DNA of 64,000 bases from Antedon mediterranea (taxonomy: Eukaryota; Echinodermata; Crinoidea; Comatulida; Antedonidae), in the NCBI RefSeq assembly GCF_964355755.1, contig NC_092672.1:124001-188000 (forward strand). Direction: 5' to 3'. Position 1 is the stretch's first letter, and each line of letters starts with the position of its first letter. Of this stretch, positions 50,019-62,600 are shown in pieces. The position numbers were made by a program, and so were the translations under genes. Below the pieces are notes generated by a model. The model was not told the DNA's origin. It was given only the letters and a program-made list of their open reading frames with translations, and did no database searches.

Positions 50019-53000
50019 TAATTAAGTTTTGAATTATACATGTTACCTTCCATTATTATTTTTCTTTATCCAACACATTTCTCTATTAGTTCTCACAATG
50101 TAATAAACCACAGTTAAAATTAGGGTTTTTTTTGTACATTTCTAAGATTTTGTCTAAACAATATCTGTCAAAAGTTCACAAGAAGTACATGCGCTGTTAG
50201 TAATAAATTGAAATTAGACTGACTATCTGATGTTCTATTTTAGTAGGGATATAAGTAAGAAACTACTTTTCTCGACGTGTTATTGATATATTTACGAGAA
50301 TGACACTTGTTTTCACGTCTTTATAATTAACTGTTGAGTCAGTTGCTTAAGCCAATCACTCAATTTCATCTATCATTTTATCAGATCGGGTTGCAAGAGC
50401 GTATCCTATAGAAGCGATCATTTTTTGGATGTCTATCTATACCTCCCGAATAGATACACTAACTTAGTACAACACTACAATTTTTCGTCTCATTTTGTTG
50501 TAAAATGATAAGATAAGATAATTTTGTTTGATCACAGAACAAGTGGAAATAATGGTGATTGTCTCATACATTTTATTACAATTTGTAGTCACATTTTTTA
50601 AATCCCCCTCTCTCCCAGTATCTCTTCTGTGGTAAAACATCAGGAGACAATTATATACGAATTCAAATTATCTTTTATTAATCCTTTCGGAAATTCATTG
50701 CTCGTTTTACAAATACATAAAAATAGTAACAATACAAAAGGTAACAGATTACAAAACAGGAAAAAAACGTCATTAAACATGAGTAAACATTAACTAACCT
50801 TTTGCAAATCATCAGTTTAAAATGTTTATTAAAAAGTTGAATGACTTGTGGAAGGAAGGTTGGTGAGAGTGTTAAGTAGTAAATAATCACATTTCTGGTT
50901 TAATTAATCGTAGATGTAAAAATTAACAATTGTTTAAAATGAATAAGACTGTAGAACATTTAGCTATATGTAAATGTACCACTTCTTCTTACATTATAGT
51001 GTTTTATTGTTGTTTCTACATAAATATTTAAGATTTAAATCCTGAATACACAAGTTTCTTTGAGAGGTGTTATTATTCCTAATATATTAGTTAATCTTTA
51101 ATGTGAAAATGTATTAAAAGTACCTTGATCAAATTTACGAGCAAGGTCTAACGTACTTAGTATTAAATGAAAATGCGATTTCTTATCCATAAACTAATGC
51201 GCATGCGCAGTTATTATAAACTCTGCCGCGTGCCTCAGGAACGAACTAATAGGAGGAGCTTTCGTACGGAAAATAATTTAGCGGAACCGATATGTAAATA
51301 CATGCAGGACGTACAGACAAAAACATTCGGATAAAGTTGGGTTTCATCTGCTATAAACACCCACACTATATCATTATAAATATTTTTATTAAAAAATAAT
51401 ACATCAGCGAGATAGATAACAAACCATGATTGTATTAGACTGTTATGCTCCATGCTGTAATTAAATCACAGAAATTGTAAGAGTTAGTGAATTTGTTAAG
51501 CACTTAAAGAAACCTATTGAAATTAGTTCAGCTTTGCTAAAGCATACACAAATCACTTGTGAAACTTATCAACGCCGAAAATTACAAACGAGTTACAAGT
51601 GATAAATTATTCAAGAATTCATTTTGTTCTGTCCAGACGTCATTATTGTGGATACTTACGTTTATATCCCGGATACGGAACGCACAACATCCTCGTGTAA
51701 ACTTAAATTAATTTAATTCCTTAGCTAAGATGTTTGATTGTCGTTTGTGGCAAGAGATATTTTTATACTATTGACTGTTTCCCATAAATGTGATAACGAA
51801 GTAATCGTCGACATCAATTACGTAATCCATTAATTTTTGGTGGGTGGGGGAAAACACGCACGTGATAATAAAAAGAACTTTAAACACTGTCCCAGTTAGT
51901 TATCTGGCCTACTGTCTGCAAACGCTTTGACCCACTATTTACCCAACTAGGGCATTTTTAATATAGAAAGTGTGTAACGATTCAAATAGAGATGTTCTTG
52001 ACCAAATCTGATTATCTTTTCAGCAGGCGATCAAGTGTATATAATAGATAACATACTACGAAATGAAATGCAGCTCTGAACCTCTCTCTGGAGAGTAATT
52101 CAGAATACATAAGATGAGTTGGAGATGAATGATTCACAAATGACATACTAATTGACTATCAGAAGCATTATACAACTAGCTTGTTTAAAGATAAAATAAA
52201 CATATTACGGATAATTACTGACTTGAATAAATGGTTGTTTTTCCATGTGTATCGGCCTAAATGAGGGTGATAAGGAATCGTGGCTATTAATGGCTGCTAG
52301 GGATTGAAATTCACTGATAGTTGCATTAGCTTTATCAATCTGCAGTAATAAAAATTGTCTGGAAAGCTACCATTCTCGAGAAGAATTCTTCGATAGATAT
52401 CATTAACAGCGCTTTTGAAATGTGGATTTCGGCACTGCTAATAAAATGCAGCGTAATAATAATATGCTTAGCACCGGTGGAACCAGATGGCTTAACAATA
52501 AGAATTATTATAAATTATCTGCTATGCAAAACTACTTTACACTTCTTATCGTATTTGCTGAAATAAGGGATTAGGTTTGTTGGTGAATATTTGTTTAGAG
52601 ATCCGACAATGTTTAGAGTACATTTACGTATGTTATATTCATTACTATTCCCCATTTGCGAGCATACACACATTTATTATCCTTATCATTTTCAAACAAA
52701 AAATTTTCCGGGTTTTTTTTTTTTTATTTCTCATCTGAACACACTATCATTGTAGGACCACCCATGACATTTCATTCCTGTAATTACGTAGAACAGCCCC
52801 GGTTGTTATGCGGACAAAGCAGCACCAAATGCCACATAAGTCTAAACCTCACTTTTGACGGTCTGTTCACCACGATGTAACACTGCTTCATAGCCGTGTC
52901 CTATTTAAACATTCAAATGTAAGAGGTGAGCGTGCCCGCGTTCATAATGAACTGTCTTGAAAAGTAATATCCAGTAATGTAATATACCCGCATAAAAGAA

Positions 53001-54107
53001 ATTAACGTCAAAGTTTTGTGAAATGAGCAAGGAATTAAGCAGGTAATTAGTCAAAATAAAGCCTCAAAAGCAGAGGGACGGCACGGAAACCTATTAGCTA
53101 TATTTCCTTTAAATTGTACAACAATAGAGATGTAGATTAAGTTAGAAGTTTCCATCGAGTTCACCGGTGATACGCGCTCCAACCAGTCGCTGATTCTTTC
53201 TTTAAAAGCACGTCTTGTTTTGTAAATCTCATCATTTTGTTTCCGTATTATTTAGATGACGTAAATTAAGGCCCAACGTTACAACACTAATTTTTTTGCA
53301 TTTTTTTAAAAATGGGATTATTGGTATAGATATCTGAATAACAATTTCATGACATATTTTGAAAGCGTATGAGGGGATAGTACCTCTATGCTCAGCAGCC
53401 ACACAGGGGAATGTGACAATGTATTATACATAATGGTTATCGTAGCATCGGAGTAATAAAGTCACCAGTTGTTTGGGTTTTAGATATCAACTACAGTAGG
53501 CCTAGGATAAGATCCTAAAGAATATTTAAATTTAACTAATTAAACTAGTAAAAGAAGAAAGACTAAAAGTGGGGGTTGTCCTCATCCACCCGAATTCACT
53601 GAATTGGATTTAAAAAGTTAGATTGGCTATGAACTCCAGAGGGCGTAAATATAGCAATCAATTTGGCAGCATGGCGCTAGCTTAGCTTTTGCTAGGCTCT
53701 TTGCATATAATGTTAGAAATCGACTAAAATATAGCCTAGGTAGGCCTACCCTCTATACAATATAATGCATTACAAACATAATGTGTATTTAACAAAAGTA
53801 CTGCTACGGTTAAGTTAAGGCCTAGGCTCCTAGGCATACTAGCTAGGTAGGCTGAGTATTAGATAGGGTAAAGCATTCTGAATGGCCTCGTATTTACTTA
53901 TAGATGACTGGTGTAGGCTAGTAAGAGAAAGAGGTGTGTACTAAAATATGGCGCGCAAAAGTCGTATTAAATGTGTAAAGCAGGTTACGTTTAAATTTCG
54001 GTAAAATTTGAACAAAAAAATAAATATTGAATCAAATGTCAATGTAATGTATCATCGAATTAACTAATTAATTTTTTTAATGATATCTCATAAAATTAGG
54101 TGTGAAA
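50019..54107. other. Intergenic DNA upstream of PEX10
   Basis: No supported gene. TGCGCATGCGCA at 51198-51209 is a perfect NRF1-type palindrome without an identified gene. At 52742-52880 an acceptor-like CATTGTAG precedes a cysteine-containing open frame, unassigned. AGGCCT/CTAGG words cluster at 53500-53850 next to PEX10. AG at 54098-54099 may close a PEX10 5'-UTR intron. Confidence 0.45.
51198..51209. promoter_or_regulatory. Perfect NRF1-type palindrome
   Basis: TGCGCATGCGCA in a CpG-bearing patch (51190-51250) within otherwise AT-rich DNA. No gene was identified to either side within several kb. Confidence 0.3.
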
Positions 54108-57100
54108 ATGGTATTGCACAAAGCTGGGCAGGCTGAACTGATTCGTTCCAATCAGAAGGATGTTTATTATTCCCACCAAATTTATAAAAAGCTCTCTGAA
54201 TTATGGCATATGTTTGCAGGTAGGGTATCACTGACTCAGATGCAGGTTCTTGTACAGGAAGTTGATATGTAAAAATCCATCAATAATAAACTACAGTATA
54301 CAACATCCAACAATAACAATTTAACCTGTAAAAAACGGTTTAAATATTTGCATATACAGTAACTGTATGTTATTTAAAACCTGCTTGCTGGCTAAAAAGA
54401 AATCGCATAAATATCTTATTTACAAACAGCTTGCCAGCAGACATAATTTTTGATAGAGACAAAAGTAGGAATAAATAGCTAAAATGGTAAAGTACTGTAT
54501 GGTATTAAACTGAAATAATTGGTCTTTGACTTTCATTTCATTCATTATTGTATAAATGATGTTTTTTAAATATTTATGTAAAATTTAGATTTGTCATCAC
54601 TTTGTTTGTAATTTAAATGATGTAGAAAGAAGGAAAGTTAGTAGATGAATTATTAGAGTCATAAACAGCAATTACATTTTTCATCCATTTCTTTAAATCG
54701 AGTTTTTTTTTTTACATGATTAATTGGTTGTTATTAAAGGAGCAAGGTCTTGGATTGTGTGGCGAAAGGAAATTGATATCATAGCTAATGTGGCCTACTT
54801 TACTCTTACAACATTATCAGGTAAATCTTGACATTTAGTTTCTCAATCATGAGTACATCTATGGAATGCCAATTATTAGTTTATGACATCATCTCTATTA
54901 AAAGTATAATTAATAATAACAGTATAACTGTAAATGCCCATAAAGAAGGTTGTTCTCTGCTGAGAATGTGTGCTAGTAGTTTACCAATTGTAATAGCACG
55001 GTTGTATTTCATGTGGTATATATCTTAATCTCCCGATTTATTATAAAAATATTAAATTTTAAGGTGCATTAAATCACTGGGTAATAATTGTGGCATATAC
55101 AGTAACTCTATATTAATTTTAAAACCATTTTACTTAATTTCATGACAAAATGATTCTAGTTTTACAGAAAATAAAAACTTTGGATTTAATTTTTATGTGC
55201 AGAGATCATCATCAGATCAAGTTATTCTTATGTTCTTATTGTATAAAATATGTCCTATCAAAAGTGTTTACTGAAACTATTTGTAAACCATGTCCTACAG
55301 TATCAAAATTACTTTAAAAACACTTTGTGTAAAGGTTGCCCATCAACATATACTAGACTTTAAAGACTAAAATATTTGTAGTTTAAACACTTGTATATGT
55401 ATATAACTAGATAGTAATGGGTTAAAGTTAGCTTATTTTTTCATATCAATAACTAGTACTATAAATAGCGTATAAAGTATGCCCTACAGTATCCAAGTTA
55501 TATAGAAAATTCTGTAAATTATGTACAGAAAAGAAATTCTGACATCTTTCTAAAAAATAATATTACTTTATTTAATCAATACTGTTGTTGTTAATCAGGT
55601 CTGCAAAGTTTAGGAGAAGAATATGTCAATGTTGTGCAAGTAAAGACTACTGAACGAAAGATACCATCACATAATGTAAGTTTGAAGGTTATGTGTTTTG
55701 TATATCAAAATTAATTTAATCAAATAGTAACATTGCTGTATGGTGTGAACAATTAATGATAAATGATATAATACTAGGATAAACACTTTATCCGGTTTTT
55801 ATACTACAGTACTTTACCTTTCTTTGATAACAGCAAAGATTCACTCTTGTGTTGATGTACTCGCTAGGCCCATACCTCACAGATAAATTGTTAGTATCTC
55901 TGGAAAGGCGGCTGCAGCAACAAGAGCAAGAGGAGGCGTCAGGTCATTTGTCAGCTCATAAGAAAAACGCATTGCAATATTTATCAGTGCTTCGGAGTAT
56001 AATTAGATATGTCTCTAGGGCACATTTAGCATGGTTTTATCTAGATGGAACATTTTACCATATAGCTAAAAGAATAGCTGGTATTCAATATGTAAGTACA
56101 ACACAATTATTATATTCATTAAATCAGATGCATGTTAGCAAATTGCCAATATATATGCATAAAATAAAGGGTAATGAAAACTATAAAAACGTGTACTGTA
56201 CTGTACCGTATATCATTTATTGTGTCACTAGTTGTCCCAACAATTGGTAAAACAAATATGGAAGAAATTGTTATCATAATTTTTATTAATTTTATAATTA
56301 GATGTAATTGAAAATAATATACCTGTAAACAAAATAACTTATCCATTTTTTAGAATTATTAGTAAATACTTAATGTGCTGGCTGTGGTTATAAATTGTTT
56401 TGAATTTGATTATGTTCGGTAGGAATGTTCTTAACTACCTCAGTAATAAATCATTAATAAAACTTTGTTTAGATAGAAATCTAGAATTTAGATTTATTGA
56501 AGATTATCTAAACACAAAATAATAGAATATAAATGAAATGTTGATTTATGTACAATTCTTCATGCAAATCTACAGACTACAATAACATGGCATAACTAGA
56601 GGCTACTCAGAGAGTACAAACCTCCGCCTACTGTAAAATTCCCTACATAAAATGTCCCCGGAAAATATATATATTATTAAGTGTAAATAGGCTAACTGCA
56701 CACTACAAAGTTGTGGATGAGCGTTTGGTGTAATGGTTATGTATCCAGCCTCTCACAGCTGAGATCGCTTGTTCAAGTCCCACTGAGGTTTTTTTTTATT
56801 ATTATTATTTTTTTATTACTTTTTTTTTTTGACCTTGATCTTTGACCCTTTAACCACAATTATATGATGAGTCATTGATCATTGTGGCTAAGTTTGGTGA
56901 GAATTGATAAAAACTGTGGTCTCTAGGCAGTAAATTAGTTTTTTGTTAGTTGTAACCTTGACCTATGACGTTTTCCCCTCAAATTCAAACTCGTCCGAGC
57001 TTTTGGGGCATAGATCATTGTGACTAAATTTGGTGAGAATCTGCTAAAAACTGTGGCCTCCAGGCTGTTCACAGACACACAAATATACAGGGTGAAAATA

Positions 57101-58308
57101 TAACCTCTTTGGCGGAGGTAACTACACTATTTTGGGGATTTTCTCTGTTATTTAGTAAATTAATTTAACCTTCTTTACTATCACATTTAGAAATGTTTAA
57201 AATGACCATACATTTACTGACAATTTCCTGACTCAGTTTACTTTTACATTCATGTTATAATAGGTACTTGTACGGCAAGGTCACATGTCATCAGCATTAA
57301 AGCAAAGTTTTACGTTTTTGGGTTACATGGCATTAGCTCAGTTAATAGTTAGTGTTCTTTTGAAAAGTCAGTTTTTGTGGAATCAAATTGAGCAAGATGA
57401 TAATAATCAAATGCAAAGTTTAAAGTAAGTAAACATTTGCTTAAATCTTAAAAACCAAGAAATATTTCATCACAAAATAATTATAACAAAAAATTGCATA
57501 ATAAAAACAATAAAACATAGCATAATTCATTGCAATAATTTATATCATGATTCAACTTTAGCCGGTCATTTACAATATTCCCTTAAGATAACATCACAGT
57601 GTATAAATCATAGATACATTGAATAATACCCCTGTGTGTTATCAACATAGCCAACATTAACACATATATTGAGATACATAAGGATAGATTCACTTCTTTA
57701 ATATATAATCAATTCTTATTTCATACTCCAAGTATATGAACAAATCACTTTCATAATAATCTGCAGGTTCAAAGGTCAAACTAAAGAATGCCAATATATA
57801 CACTTTATTTTCTGCTACATTTTAGTTTCATGAATTAGTATACATCTTTCTAAACACAAGAATTTCAATTGCATATTTTATTTATCACTTTTAGTTACAA
57901 TGTCACCAAGGAGAGTACATCTAATGCATCTCACTGCGCACTTTGTCTTGAAGAGCGCCACCATCCTACAGCAACTCCCTGTGGTCACTTATTTTGTTGG
58001 AAATGTATTGTGGAGTGGTGTTCAACAAAGGTAAACAGTTTATATGTGTGGACTGTAGTGTGAAAAGTAAAAAACTTGTATACCATAAATTATTAAAAGT
58101 GTAATTTAGGTAGCAGCAATTTTCTCTGAAGAAAATCACAAATTGCTTTTTTTTAAATCTATACCATATATCTATGCACATTTTTGCAAAATTCATTAGT
58201 AAAAATAATAAAATAGATATTGTTTTAATCCATTTGCAGCCTGAGTGTCCTTTATGTAGAGATGAAGTTCAACAACAACAACTAGTTCTTTTACAAAATT
58301 ATATTTAA
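54108..58308 (+). CDS. PEX10: Peroxin 10, peroxisomal RING E3 ubiquitin ligase (complete)
   Basis: Seven exons: 54108-54219, 54740-54820, 55599-55675, 55834-56091, 57264-57424, 57895-58030 and 58240-58308. They join without frame breaks into 297 residues, close to human PEX10 (326). Landmarks are the N-terminal Pex2/Pex12 domain ([20 protein letters not shown], then [12 protein letters not shown]), the membrane part ([19 protein letters not shown]), and a C-terminal C3HC4 RING. RING ligands are Cys244, Cys247, Cys259, His261, Cys264, Cys267, Cys278 and Cys281, in the words [20 protein letters not shown] and CPLC. PEX10 acts with PEX2 and PEX12 in the peroxisomal membrane to ubiquitinate the receptor PEX5 for recycling. 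A 5'-UTR intron may end at 54099. Candidate poly(A) signals are at 59441 and 59497. Confidence 0.96.
56618..57122. mobile_element. Interspersed repeat with inverted ACCTCCGCC ends, in PEX10 intron 4
   Basis: The left end reads AACCTCCGCC; the right end, reverse complemented, reads GTTACCTCCGCC. On the minus strand it opens as an aggttatattttcaccctg / tgtctgtgaacagcctggag type repeat seen widely in marine invertebrate genomes. Two internal copies of tgtg(g/a)cta(a)gtttggtgagaat show an internal duplication. A tRNA-like stretch sits at 56718-56788 (box A gtgtaatggtta, box B gttcaagtccc), so the element may be composite. Confidence 0.6.
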
Positions 58309-58868
58309 ATGTTCGAGATACAGTAAAATAGATGATGTTGATAAAGCATTACTTACATTGGACCTTGATTGGATAGAGTGTGTCAGTTAATGGAATCTGA
58401 TTGGTTGAAGTATTATGGTTTCTGAAATGCGGTTGGCTATTTAAACAGGGTTAGTGACATTTTATTAGCTAAAACAGCATAATTTGTGAAATTTGATTTA
58501 AATCAGTTCTAATGATGCCTTGAGTATTCATAAAGTGATTTCCATTATAAGTGTGATGATTGCAACCCTTAGTAAGTAGAAGACAGCAAGCTATACAATC
58601 TGTTTATTTGTTGAGATTTCTTTTGGAATTCATAGACTGAGCATGTAACTAAAGGACAAAGATTTGTTTGCTATTGAGCTAAATGCTACCAACCCTACAC
58701 TGGTCATTTTCAATGACAATTCAAACCTCAGCTGTAACTTGAAGTCCAACTTAGGCATATTAGACCATTAATCTTTTACAAAACAACCATGAGGCTGGAA
58801 TTGTGTACACATGTTTTATTCACGATTGATTTAACCTACTCTTCTATTAAACATTTTTTCTTCTGTAT

Positions 58869-59275
58869 TATAGTACACTTACTTACTACAATGTATAGTA
58901 TGAATAGTATTTACTATTATAGTACACTTACTTACTACAATGTATAGTATTTGAATAGTATTTACTATTATAGTACACTTACTTACTACAATGTATAGTA
59001 TGAATAGTATTTACTATTATAGTACACTTACTTACTACAATGTATAGTATGAATAGTATTTACTATTATAGTACACTTACTTACTACAATGTATAGTATG
59101 AATAGTATTTACTATTATTATAGTACACTTACTTACTACAATGTATAGTATGAATAGTATTTACTATTATTATAGTACACTTACTTACTACAATGTATAG
59201 TATGAATAGTATTTACTATTATAGTACACTTACTTACTACAATGTATAGTATGAATAGTATTTACTATTATTATC
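58869..59275. repeat. 49-52-bp tandem repeat, eight units
   Basis: The unit tatagtacacttacttacta plus caatgtatagtatgaatagtatttactat; length varies by extra (TTA) steps. It lies in the probable PEX10 3' UTR or just past it. Confidence 0.93.
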
Positions 59276-59383
59276 TGATATCTTTCATTAGTTTAATCTC
59301 CATCCGGATGATTTATGTGTATATACATATATATGTTTCATGTTGCCTATTGATTTATATATTTTCAATTAGTTAATGTTCTG

Positions 59384-59389
59384 TTTATT
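59384..59389 (-). terminator. Candidate poly(A) signal of the MIB2-like gene
   Basis: TTTATT on the plus strand is AATAAA on the minus strand, about 240 bp after the proposed stop. Confidence 0.4.
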
Positions 59390-59440
59390 TCCTTATTAAC
59401 CATTAATGTAAACAAGTTTTGCTACATTGTTCCATTATTG

Positions 59441-59502
59441 AATAAATAATGTAATGGACTTGTTTGTACTGTACTACTGTATACTACTACCATCACAATA
59501 AA
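59441..59502 (+). terminator. Candidate poly(A) signals of PEX10 (two AATAAA)
   Basis: AATAAA at 59441-59446 and 59497-59502, each within the same short duplicated sequence. They would give a 3' UTR of about 1.1-1.2 kb, overlapping the tandem array. Confidence 0.4.
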
Positions 59503-59625
59503 TAATGTAATGGACTTGTAAGTAAAAACAACTCTTAATATTCAGACTGTTATTTGTGAAGAACAACAAACTATAGGGAAACACACTGCATTTTCTGTGT
59601 ATTGGTATCATGTGTCAAAAACTAC

Positions 59626-59656
59626 TTAAAACACATTCAGGCCGCCATCACGAAGC
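59626..59656 (-). CDS. Terminal exon of the MIB2-like gene (RING-less end)
   Basis: After a strong acceptor (TTCTTTTTTATCAACAG, minus strand) the exon completes the split Lys codon and reads LRDGGLNVF, then TAA. It fits the phase of the GTAAGT donor at 60148-60153. AATAAA (minus) follows about 240 bp later at 59384-59389. It is so short that chance cannot be excluded; a longer isoform using more distant RING exons is the main alternative. Confidence 0.55.
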
Positions 59657-62600
59657 CTGTTGATAAAAAAGAAGTTAAACACATTATGAAGTTTACACTT
59701 TGCAGATGTTCGATAATTATAAACGCATAAAACTTGCTATATACATCCATAACATATCGATTCTCAATACATTGTTCATTTTAAAACAAATCAAATATAA
59801 ATATACCAGTGTATATAAATTATAATGAATGAATGATATGGCCAATGGAAACACATTAAAGGATTAAAAGATTGTCCTAAATCTATTTTGTATTGTAATA
59901 TATAAGTTTGAAATTAAAGAAACATGCATTCAAGTACGAAATTTTAAAAAAAGCTGAAACTTTGTTATAAAACACCAAGATTCAATCAGTCGGTCAGAAT
60001 ACAATGTTTTCATTTCATTTATTTCGTCATGAAAGAACAAAGAAATAACAAAACAAAACAAATGACTGGATAACCAAAAAGGGAAATGAATCACTGTCAA
60101 TTGGCTCACTAAAATGAAAAAAGAAATGCAATGTTATTGAGCGTGATACTTACTTTCTTTTCTGCTGAATTGCAATCAGTTTGTTACGCTTTAACATGTT
60201 ATCAACAAGGTCTATTGGTCGTTTTCCTCTGTTGTTCTTGATAGATAAATCTGCACCGTTTAACACAAGAAAAGATGCAATAGCAAAGCCTTTACTATCG
60301 TCACCGACTCCTACATTAGCACCTGCTAATAATCCAAGCTGTGAAATCAAGTTAATGTTAATATACTAATACAACAAGATGATTTAAATTTGAACTTGGT
60401 GAATTTAGACATCTATTTCCTATAAAGGAATTAAATACTTGGATGGTAAAGTTACATTAACAGTTTCTTGACTGAACCAATGAGGTAACTTTACCATCAA
60501 GTATTTACTAATAAAATGTTTGTACAGTATTTATTTTACTGTAGGTATGATTGAGATTGAAGAGGACATCAGTCCTAAATCCGTAAGTTTTACACATACT
60601 AACATACAGTAAACTTACTAGTTGCAATTCAGGTGGTAGTGATACCCTACTTATCATCAAAGCAATATGTAGACATGTATCACCGTCATTGTCTCGAATG
60701 TTCATGTTTGCACCTCCTTTAACTAGAACTTCGATCACTGTGTTGTTTCCTTTGGTTACTGCATGGTGCAATGGTGTTGAACCACTCTTATCCTGAATGT
60801 TTTTATTACACATTGGCTATTGGTCAGATTGAAAATGAAGTTTTAAAAAATGGTATCGAGTCAAAGGGCCGAGCGGTTAAGGCAAGGCAGAGGCCTCGTT
60901 TACCATACATATAAAAGAGCAATATCAGGATGGGTTCGAGCTCTACTCGCTCCTACTTGTGGTGAAACAAATTTTCTCGGATAAGAAAAACCGTTAGTCC
61001 AGTATACAGTTAACCCAGTTAATCATTCGAGATGATGTGTAGTGGGTAGTGACCCCGGTCAACTGGTCCACAACAACAAGCGCACATGTGTCATTACCAC
61101 CTATCTGATAGGAGAGTGATTAATCTAAATTCACTATTGCTAATCCTTGGCCATAACAGTACATATTAAACATTATCGAAATTATTTAAATGTAGACTAC
61201 AACGTTGTTCTTGGGTTGTTGTAGTAAAATAATTAGGGTTGATATAGCTAATGATACATATTACTAAAGTAATAATATTGTCTTGAAAGATCGCTGTCTT
61301 ACCAGAGAGATGAAATATTTAACAACAGCATGACTATCGTACCTCGCAGCAACGTGCAATGGTGTCAGTCCATCAGTTGCCTTTGTATTTGTAAGTCCTG
61401 GCTTTTTCTCAACTATTTTCTTAATTGACCTATGATTCAATTAGTACAAGTACTTAATGTCTTGTGCCTATGATTCAATTAGTACAAGTACTTAATGTCT
61501 TGTGCTTTGCGCTCTATTCTACATAAAATGTTTGTATTTGTTCCCTAAAATGTTTCACTATAATATGGAGTTTTACTAAAGCAGGATATAGTATGTACTA
61601 ACTTTTAAGAATATGTTTATAAGAATATATTTAAGTATAGTATTTATATAATAATAGCTGTGAGTGACATCACAGTGTATATGTGTATTATTTCGTAGTT
61701 ATGCCTTATCTGTATAGGGTGTATTTATGCCTTATGTATACAATCAAAATTGCATCTCAATGCATCGAAGCGAAAACAAAATTTGATACGCCATCGTCAC
61801 AAAACGTAGTTCCGTCGAGGTGAATTTCCCGCCGACTGTGTGCCAGTTGAGCATCGGCCATTGGCACATTTCAGACCTCTTTGAACTATATCGTAACATT
61901 TAAAGAATGGAATGTTGAAGCAGTGGAGTGGATGGTAACTAGTATTAGTTTGAACATCATTGTGAACTTACATGACATCTCCGTGTGCTGCTGCCGAGTG
62001 GATGACTAGTATACCTTTGTTGTTACAAATAAGCAAATCAATACGAGGATTGTTAACTAGTATTGCGGTAACATTACTATGTTTTTGAGATACAGCATCA
62101 TGGAGTGCTGTGTCTCCATCATTATCCTATTAAACAAAATTAATTAAGAACATGGAAAAGTTAATTCATCAAATAGATAAGAACATTTTTTGGTACAGTA
62201 GTAAAGAAAAAAGACGTCCGTGTAACAATTAAAAACTGTTGTATTTTGGTACTTAAAGATACACATATATTTACCAAACCAAAACAATTGTAAGAATGTA
62301 AATGAAATGAAATTTTTTTCCCGTTACCTTTATGTTGGGATCACAATTGAAACGCGTTGCCATCAGAACTGTAACGCATTTGTCGAAACCTTTTCTTGAT
62401 GCTAAATGCAGACACGTGCTTCCATTATTACTGCGAACATTTGCATTACAACTTTTAGAAAGGAGAAACTCGACGATATGAGGATGATTCCTGCAATTTA
62501 AAGTCTTAAGTCAATATAAAATATAGAAAACGTTATATAATACACAAACCCACGATATATTTTAAAAATCGTTCACATAATGAAAAGAATAACTCACTCA

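Larger units (their letters stand above)
58309..59625. other. Intergenic region between convergent PEX10 and MIB2-like genes
   Basis: It holds the 3' UTRs of both genes and an eight-unit tandem array (58869-59275). AATAAA on the plus strand at 59441-59446 and 59497-59502 sits in a local duplication of aataaataatgtaatggact. AATAAA on the minus strand is at 59384-59389. No cysteine-rich RING exon was seen on the minus strand. Confidence 0.6.

Noticed and set aside
52742-52880. Exon-like segment with acceptor and cysteines (GPPMTFHSCNYVEQPRLL)
   Set aside because: No donor or partner exon and no recognisable family; left unannotated.
60862-60950. tRNA-Leu/Ser gene
   Set aside because: Box A and B match, but acceptor ends do not pair and a repeat body follows; called a SINE.
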